DNA from: Schinkia azotoformans LMG 9581
GTDB lineage: Bacteria; Bacillota; Bacilli; Bacillales; Bacillaceae_J
Assembly: GCF_000307855.1 (NCBI RefSeq)
Contig: NZ_AJLR01000044.1
Location: 62,001 to 126,000, forward strand
Reading direction: 5' to 3'
Length of the DNA: 64,000 nucleotides
Below the pieces are notes generated by a model. The model saw only the letters and a program-made list of their open reading frames with translations. It ran no database searches and was not told the DNA's origin. Position numbers and translations under genes: made by a program. Positions within the stretch are counted from its first letter, which is position 1. The number at the start of each line of letters is the position of its first letter. Below, in pieces: positions 58,816 through 64,000 of the stretch.

Positions 58816-60628
58816 TTTTCAATCCTCTATATTTGAGGTTCTGCTTTAATACTCGTTCTCAGAAAGGATGTTCTAGATTGATTAAAGATCGGTTGCAATC
58901 CTTTATAATCGAGACTCCGCTTTAATACTCCTCCCCTAAATACTCATACCAGCCGGTTCTTGCTACGTTGCAATCCTCTATAATCGAGGTTCTGCTTTGA
59001 TACAAAGTTTAAATTGTTTGGTGTAATTGCTGGTCCTCCGTTGCAATCCTCTATAATCGAGGTTCTGCTTTGATACACATCTCCGATATTCGTCCACGCG
59101 GAACGGATATTAAGTTGCAATCCTCTATAATCGAGGTTCTGCTTTGATACCCACTTCCTTTTTATTTTTTAAGACATTCAATTCAGATGTTGCAATCCTC
59201 TATAATCGAGGTTCTGCTTTGATACTGACTGTTGGTGCAGCTTTATCTATATTATATGCGAGGTTGCAATCCTCTATAATCGAGGTTCTGCTTTGATACA
59301 AAATAGTACTGGATGAATTTAAACGCTGCTTTGTTTGTTGCAATCCTCTATAATCGAGGTTCTGCTTTGATACTACCAGACCTGAGCCGATCAGGTCTAT
59401 TTTTATTAAGTTGCAATCCTCTATAATCGAGGTTCTGCTTTGATACGCAAGATGATTAAATTGAATGATTATCTTCAACAGCGTTGCAATCCTCTATAAT
59501 CGAGGTTCTGCTTTGATACGATTGGTCACTACCATGCCCTAGCATCTTTGATACGAGTTGCAATCCTCTATAATCGAGGTTCTGCTTTGATACTTAGGAA
59601 AGGCTGTCATCATTAAGTGGTACATAACCAGTTGCAATCCTCTATAATCGAGGTTCTGCTTTGATACTCAACAGGTGGTATTTCTGGTTTAGGTTCTTCC
59701 GGTTTGTTGCAATCCTCTATAATCGAGGTTCTGCTTTGATACGCAGAACCGGTAAGAACTCTTACTACTGCAGCATTGTTGCAATCCTCTATAATCGAGG
59801 TTCTGCTTTGATACGACAAAAGGATAATGATGCAAATGCTATGCGTGAAGGTTGCAATCCTCTATAATCGAGGTTCTGCTTTGATACTCCTCTGCAGGTT
59901 TCTTTAAAGGTTCATTCCAAGGTTCGTTGCAATCCTCTATAATCGAGGTTCTGCTTTGATACAAAATTCACATAGGGACTAATGAACATGTGTTTATCGC
60001 GTTGCAATCCTCTATAATCGAGGTTCTGCTTTGATACTCCTCCTTACGATAATTATAGATTGTCTTTGTCTAAGTTGCAATCCTCTATAATCGAGGTTCT
60101 GCTTTGATACGGAAGTAATTCTGTATGGGTATTCGGATTGTATTAGTGTTGCAATCCTCTATAATCGAGGTTCTGCTTTGATACTTCACAAAATAAGAGC
60201 ATATCGTTACTTTCTTTATCGAGTTGCAATCCTCTATAATCGAGGTTCTGCTTTGATACGGTCTAATTTAATTGGAGGATTTCTAACGGATTCACGTGTT
60301 GCAATCCTCTATAATCGAGGTTCTGCTTTGATACGGAGAGATGATTGCGGAAAGAATGCCTGGATCATCGTTGCAATCCTCTATAATCGAGGTTCTGCTT
60401 TGATACTTGACAAATCTTTGTGAACCATTTTCCGTAATTACGGGTTGCAATCCTCTATAATCGAGGTTCTGCTTTGATACACTTCCAATCAACATCAATA
60501 TGTGGAAGTTTAGGTTTGTTGCAATCCTCTATAATCGAGGTTCTGCTTTGATACACCTCCTGACGCTAACCAATCCCCTATTCGTTGGTTAGTTGCAATC
60601 CTCTATAATCGAGGTTCTGCTTTGATAC
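58816..60628 (-). CRISPR. CRISPR array, 25 repeats of 37 bp, 24 spacers of 35-39 bp
   Basis: Twenty-three essentially identical 37-bp repeats (plus-strand start GTTGCAATCC, end CTTTGATAC, first at 58967 and last at 60592) alternate with spacers of 35-38 bp. Two degenerate repeats at 58816-58852 and 58892-58928 precede them, with 39- and 38-bp spacers. The degenerate copies mark the trailer, so the leader is at the right-hand end and the array is transcribed leftward. In that direction repeats begin GTATCAAAGC and end in ATTGCAAC, which would be the 8-nt 5' handle after Cas6 cleavage, with a short CCTC/GAGG stem. No spacer matching another part of the window was noticed by eye. Confidence 0.98.
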
Positions 60629-60800
60629 CGTATTTTTTCATGACGGTCAAAAGCTTATGTATCAAGGCTTTCAAAATTCTTACAATATATCAATTCTAAT
60701 TTTAATACGAATATGCTTTTTCTGCAATAAATGCCCCCTCTCCTTCGAAAACATAAAATAACGATATAATGACCACAAAAAATAATCATTCCAATTATAA
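60629..60800 (-). promoter_or_regulatory. CRISPR leader
   Basis: This A/T-rich region lies between the last perfect repeat and the terminator of cas6. On the minus strand it contains a strong AAGGAGAGGGGG and a 15-codon TTG frame (60680-60727), and GTATCAAGGC at 60659-60668 on the plus strand, an inverted near-copy of the repeat end. Promoter hexamers are not clear. Confidence 0.7.
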
Positions 60801-60801
60801 T

Positions 60802-60844
60802 AAAAAGTACCATCAAAAATCATATAGGTTTGCTGACGGTACCT
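60802..60844 (-). terminator. Intrinsic terminator after cas6
   Basis: On the minus strand AGGTACCGTCA and TGATGGTACT form a 10-bp stem with one G-T pair, followed by TTTTATTATAATT. It separates the effector genes from the array. Confidence 0.82.
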
Positions 60845-60854
60845 AAATAAGGTT

Positions 60855-61850
60855 TCATTTAATAATTACTTTTACACTTCCTAAACCGAATACTGGATTT
60901 TTCCCTATATTGCACCATTCAGCTAGTTTCAGCCAAGGTAAATACGGCTGAAAATCTCCTTTGTATATTGCGTTACCCACAATTCCACCCATTTTCAATC
61001 TCTGCTTTTGACGATTAGAATACCTTTCCCAGCTTGTCCATTCTACATTTGCATTTAAACAAGTAACTTCTTGCTCGGCTTGTTGAAAAAGTCCATTGAA
61101 ATCAAAATCAAGTTTTGGTTCATCCTGATGAAAATACAATAATGCTGTAATCCGACGGCAGGCGGACCGTAGGAGCATATGAAATTCAGGCGTAGATACA
61201 AATTCCCCTGCATATTTTAGACGTACTGGTGAAATAAAATGAATATGGCATGTTTGAGCCGTTGAATCAGCTTTGGAATTAAAAATATCTTCACCAGTTA
61301 GAGGGGAAAAATCATTTCTAAGTAATCGGTCATCAGCTTGATAAATAGATTTAATCCAATCTCCATGCTGATCGACGGTAAAAATCTGTCTTAATTTTGC
61401 ATGTTTCCTCCCCTTTCCAAATCCTTGCAACCCCATGGCATCAAGCACATATATAAAATAAGGTAAATATTCAATCCCTTTGCCAAACAGAGTAAACCCT
61501 AAAGTAAAACGCTCACCGGGTGCATAATATGTTCTCATATCATTTGGAGGTTCCAAAAGGAACGGTCTTGGAATACTTTCATTATTAACTAAAACTTCCG
61601 CACCATCTATTGTGGCTGTTTCAAAAATATACCCATAAGCACATTGTTCTAGATGCTTCGAAGCAAAACCATTTTCTCTATGCGGACACGTGCAGGCAAC
61701 TTCCCGGAAGACATGTCCAAAGCTTCCCCGGAAAGTTGCTCCTTTGTATGGTGGTAGTTCTAATCCATCTGGGCCTGCCTCATAAATGGCCGTGAATTTG
61801 GCTAACTTTATTTTTGATAGATAATGAATGATTTCTTGATTACTTTTCAT
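60855..61850 (-). CDS. cas6: CRISPR pre-crRNA endoribonuclease Cas6
   Basis: The 331-residue RAMP protein matches the long Cas6 type that carries an N-terminal RRM-like half (FTAIYEAGPDGLELPPYKGATFRGSFGHVFRE), a Cys/His segment CTCPHRENGFASKHLEQC at about 54-71 and the C-terminal Cas6 core WTSWERYSNRQKQRLKMGGIVGNAIYKG ... GKNPVFGLGSVKV with the glycine-rich RNA-binding loop. It would cut the repeats upstream of the ATTGCAAC handle. It is the last effector gene, next to the leader. Confidence 0.9.
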   Translation of the reverse strand: MKSNQEIIHYLSKIKLAKFTAIYEAGPDGLELPPYKGATFRGSFGHVFREVACTCPHRENGFASKHLEQCAYGYIFETATIDGAEVLVNNESIPRPFLLEPPNDMRTYYAPGERFTLGFTLFGKGIEYLPYFIYVLDAMGLQGFGKGRKHAKLRQIFTVDQHGDWIKSIYQADDRLLRNDFSPLTGEDIFNSKADSTAQTCHIHFISPVRLKYAGEFVSTPEFHMLLRSACRRITALLYFHQDEPKLDFDFNGLFQQAEQEVTCLNANVEWTSWERYSNRQKQRLKMGGIVGNAIYKGDFQPYLPWLKLAEWCNIGKNPVFGLGSVKVIIK

Positions 61851-61864
61851 TAATCAATATACCC

Positions 61865-62569
61865 CTAATCGATTCTCTCATAATGAGAAAAGCCTCTACT
61901 AGACTTTGTTAATTTATATGGCACCCCTACTTGCTTAAATATCCTATCTTTCCCAATCGAGGCTGATTTTGAACCATAATTATTAATAGATTCAAATTTA
62001 GCCTTTTCACCCATATCGTCTAAGTACTGAATTATTAAAGATTTCGGCATACTTATTTTTTTATCCTCGAGCAGAAAAGTAAAAGTTTGATCTAATGACA
62101 TTGCTTCTGTTATATCCAAAAATTGAACAAAACAACCCCGTTTGCCTAGTTGATTAATATGTATGAGTAGTTGTTTCAATTTTTGAACATTAGCATTTGC
62201 CAACTTCTCAATGTGTATTGCCACATATAGTGAGCCACTGAATAATATATATTCTCTTAATGCAACTGATGATGTAAAAACTTGACTAGGGTCTTCCGCC
62301 AATACTTCTTTCCTTGATTCTTTAAGAATTTTTACAAATGAATTTTGAACAGTTGCTTTTTTAGGCGGCTTAAAACGAATATCCAATTCTTTAATCCACT
62401 TAAATTCAGCTTCTCCATCCAAACCAATATTATAGGAGGCATTAATTAAAGCCATTTTAAAAGCAAACATTGTCGGCAATAAATTTGTTTTTCCGCCTGA
62501 ACTAGTTGCTAATGAACTTTTCAAGGAGAATGGAGTTGTAAAAGTGTATTCGGCTATTAGCCATTTCAT
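61865..62569 (-). CDS. cas5: Cas5-like RAMP subunit
   Basis: The 234-residue protein starts MKWLIAEYTFTTPFSLKSSLATSSGGKTNLLPTMFAFKMAL, which has the Cas5 pattern of a first beta strand followed by a short thumb and a proline/serine loop that caps the 5' handle of crRNA. The rest diverges and I see no clear catalytic residues. Position between cas7 and cas6 supports the assignment. It may belong to a Cas5 subgroup near type I-A. Confidence 0.7.
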   Translation of the reverse strand: MKWLIAEYTFTTPFSLKSSLATSSGGKTNLLPTMFAFKMALINASYNIGLDGEAEFKWIKELDIRFKPPKKATVQNSFVKILKESRKEVLAEDPSQVFTSSVALREYILFSGSLYVAIHIEKLANANVQKLKQLLIHINQLGKRGCFVQFLDITEAMSLDQTFTFLLEDKKISMPKSLIIQYLDDMGEKAKFESINNYGSKSASIGKDRIFKQVGVPYKLTKSSRGFSHYERID

Positions 62570-62580
62570 ACCATCACCTT

Positions 62581-63516
62581 CTAATCCAATTCTTGAATAA
62601 GGTCTGTCATAAATTGAGTAAATTCAACCTGGCTATCAAATTTCTTAGCCTCAAGCTTACCTTCATAAATACGATTTAACTGTCCAACAATTCCTTCAAC
62701 CTCTTCGCGATAATTACTATTTAAGGCACTAATCGATGGTGCGGGTACAGTTGAATTGGAAAAACTTAGAACTCCCTCAAAACCTAAAATATGTGGATTT
62801 TGCGTATTTCGGTGCGCACCCAATGGCTTAATGAAGGTAAACAATATACTTTCAAGTAGAGCTTTTGCCCTGTTTACTCTCTCTTCATCAGTCAACACAT
62901 ATTCCCTTGTAATATCATTAAAACCAATCCTGCTTAATTCCAAGTTTACAACAACAGCATATTTCCCTGAACTTGCTGGTCGATAAAAAATATTTTGCCC
63001 TAAATTTGCTCCTGTTTGATCACCTGACCCCGCCGCACGATTATTATCAAATTTAACATGAAAATACGATTCCGTCCGCGTAGAATTCGGCAAGCCCACT
63101 AACCACCCAAACTCTACAACGGATTTTCTTGACACGGACCTATTATCTCTGGTAATCATAATTCCTTCAAGATCATCTACTGTACAATATGGCAATAACT
63201 GATCAATAATTTTAGCGCTATGTTTTTCTCCATCTAGGTTATCAAAAAAGGCATCATCTCTATTAATCCTATTGGCATCAAGCTTCTTACAGCCATCACA
63301 TAATGCTAAACTTTTATCGATTGAAACATTTGCTAAATGTTCCGCTTGAATATGCTTTAGCATATCTCCACTGATTGCATTCACTACTTGAAGTTCACCC
63401 TCCCCATCTATAATATGGACCATTCTGGTTTGTAATTGGTTTCCTTCACCGCCCTCATTGTTTAAAGCATGCATATCAAGAGTTAATAAACCTGAAATTG
63501 TCAAATTATTTATCAT
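62581..63516 (-). CDS. cas7: Cas7 backbone protein (DevR/Csa2 family)
   Basis: The 311-residue RAMP forms the crRNA-coating backbone of the effector complex. Family marks are NLTISGLLTLDMHALNNEGGEGN at the N-terminus, VNAISGDMLKHIQAEHLA at about 42-59 and FGWLVGLPNSTRTESYFHVKFD at about 136-157. An unusual LCDGCKKLDANRINRDD segment at about 71-87 has a CxxC that may bind metal. The start ATG overlaps the upstream cas8-like stop as ATGA, indicating translational coupling. Confidence 0.88.
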   Translation of the reverse strand: MINNLTISGLLTLDMHALNNEGGEGNQLQTRMVHIIDGEGELQVVNAISGDMLKHIQAEHLANVSIDKSLALCDGCKKLDANRINRDDAFFDNLDGEKHSAKIIDQLLPYCTVDDLEGIMITRDNRSVSRKSVVEFGWLVGLPNSTRTESYFHVKFDNNRAAGSGDQTGANLGQNIFYRPASSGKYAVVVNLELSRIGFNDITREYVLTDEERVNRAKALLESILFTFIKPLGAHRNTQNPHILGFEGVLSFSNSTVPAPSISALNSNYREEVEGIVGQLNRIYEGKLEAKKFDSQVEFTQFMTDLIQELD

Positions 63517-63926
63517 TCCCCAGTTCCTCCTTCAACTTTTTTAGGTTTTCCATCATAACAGGATGCAGCGGCAACTAGCATAAGTGCTATTGTTTCATGC
63601 TTTTTTGGAAATTGATCAAATAAGCTAATAAAGTCATTAAATGCATCTAATGAAACTAACAATCTTCCTTTGTAGTTTTCTCCTTTTTGTTCCATTTTTC
63701 GAGCTGTTTCACGATTATATTCAGAAATAAAATCATTAATCACACTGATAACTTGATCTTCAAATTTTGCCTTTCGTTTTATTTCCTGAAATAATCCATA
63801 TTGAATTTCAAACTGTTGTTTTCCCTGCGTTTTTCTATATTGTTCATTTACAGTCGCTTCACGCATAGCCTTTGCAATTTCTTGAAAGCCTTTATTGCTT
63901 ATGATTTCCTTATATATTTGACCCAC
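63513..63926 (-). other. Possible internally initiated Cas11 small subunit
   Basis: Within the cas8-like frame AAAGGAG is followed after 11 bases by an in-frame GTG at 63926, which would yield a 137-residue helical protein, the size of Cas11 subunits known to be made from internal starts in type I-B, I-C and I-D large-subunit genes. The spacing is long, so the call is tentative. Confidence 0.4.
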
Positions 63927-64000
63927 TCTCTGGCACACTCCTTTAAAAATTTCAAAATTATGTTGGGCAAAATATTTTTTTCGTTCTTTCTGGTTTAAAT
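63513..64000 (-). CDS. C-terminal part of a Cas8-like large subunit (partial, open at window edge)
   Basis: The reading frame has no stop between 63513 and the right window edge; the codons before the apparent GTG start at 63938 read LNQKERKKYFAQHNFEIFKG and continue. So this is the 3' end of a longer gene rather than a complete 141-residue one. The visible region (QIYKEIISNKGFQEIAKAMRE ... LLVSLDAFNDFISLFDQF) is all helical and fits the C-terminal domain of a type I large subunit. It overlaps cas7 by four bases. Assignment as cas8 is by position; a csa5-like small subunit is an alternative. Confidence 0.55.
   Translation of the reverse strand, partial: LNQKERKKYFAQHNFEIFKGVCQRVGQIYKEIISNKGFQEIAKAMREATVNEQYRKTQGKQQFEIQYGLFQEIKRKAKFEDQVISVINDFISEYNRETARKMEQKGENYKGRLLVSLDAFNDFISLFDQFPKKHETIALMLVAAASCYDGKPKKVEGGTGE

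Noticed and set aside
59668-59705. Spacer coding for a glycine-rich stretch suggesting a phage tail gene
   Set aside because: A 12-codon reading of an arbitrary frame is too short to assign a source.
59200-60498. Open frames of 68-92 codons inside the CRISPR array with repeating peptide YQSRTSIIEDCN
   Set aside because: They arise because the 37-bp repeat and spacers keep one frame open; there is no ribosome binding site and the array explains them.

Overview
The window is a low-GC Firmicutes chromosome segment, most like Bacillaceae (Neobacillus/Bacillus-type). The evidence is strong AGGAGG-type ribosome binding sites, frequent TTG/GTG starts, S-box and L-box riboswitches, GlnK/GlnL-type and SigL-type regulators and a TenI-type thiamine gene. 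The genus assignment is inference. No IS element, rRNA or tRNA was recognised.

Layout. 1-5.6 kb: the end of a HAD phosphatase, then a leftward operon (sulfonate/taurine-type ABC transporter plus an AMP-forming acyl-CoA ligase) behind two complete tandem SAM-I riboswitches, then two tiny genes. 5.9-13.9 kb: a thioredoxin-like protein, then an OmpR-type two-component system between a leftward pair (truncated MCP-like protein, beta-helix lipoprotein) and a rightward operon (VTC polyphosphate-polymerase domain, DUF4956, DUF4405). The same 11-bp direct repeat (TTAAGG-N5-TTAAGG) precedes both operons and is probably the regulator's operator. 13.9-16.8 kb: a lysine ABC transporter under an L-box. 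16.9-20.5 kb: an SDF-family carrier and a GlnK/GlnL-like pair. 20.5-22.5 kb: small proteins and a threonine-aldolase-like enzyme.

22.8-38.7 kb is the main metabolic island. It holds a sigma-54 enhancer-binding activator, an EamA and an MFS carrier, and a leftward carnitine-type operon in the order caiT, caiA, caiB, fixA, fixB, fixC, fixX, caiC, MaoC-type hydratase. The operon starts at a -24/-12 promoter, and rpoN (sigL) itself lies just upstream. Two perfect TGTGA-N6-TCACA palindromes (FNR/CRP type) flank that interval. This suggests anaerobic reduction of carnitine/crotonobetaine fed by an electron-bifurcating FixABCX complex, with a MaoC hydratase where enterobacteria have CaiD.

38.9-56.6 kb: a divergent HprK paralogue paired with a radical SAM/SPASM protein, a hydrolase, transporters, a PAS-GGDEF-hemerythrin protein, the thiamine thiazole cluster thiS-thiG-thiH-tenI behind a promoter-plus-hairpin leader that is not a TPP riboswitch, SelO, a TetR/epimerase unit with two matching operators, the serine/threonine carrier SstT and more transporters.

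56.7-64.0 kb: a type I CRISPR-Cas locus read leftward: cas8-like (open at the window edge), cas7, cas5, cas6, leader, 25-repeat array, cas1, cas2, cas4. No cas3 is visible. An internal ribosome binding site plus GTG near the 3' end of the cas8-like frame could produce a Cas11-type small subunit. A GGGACACAGGGTCGGG-type repeat recurs at gene ends across the window.
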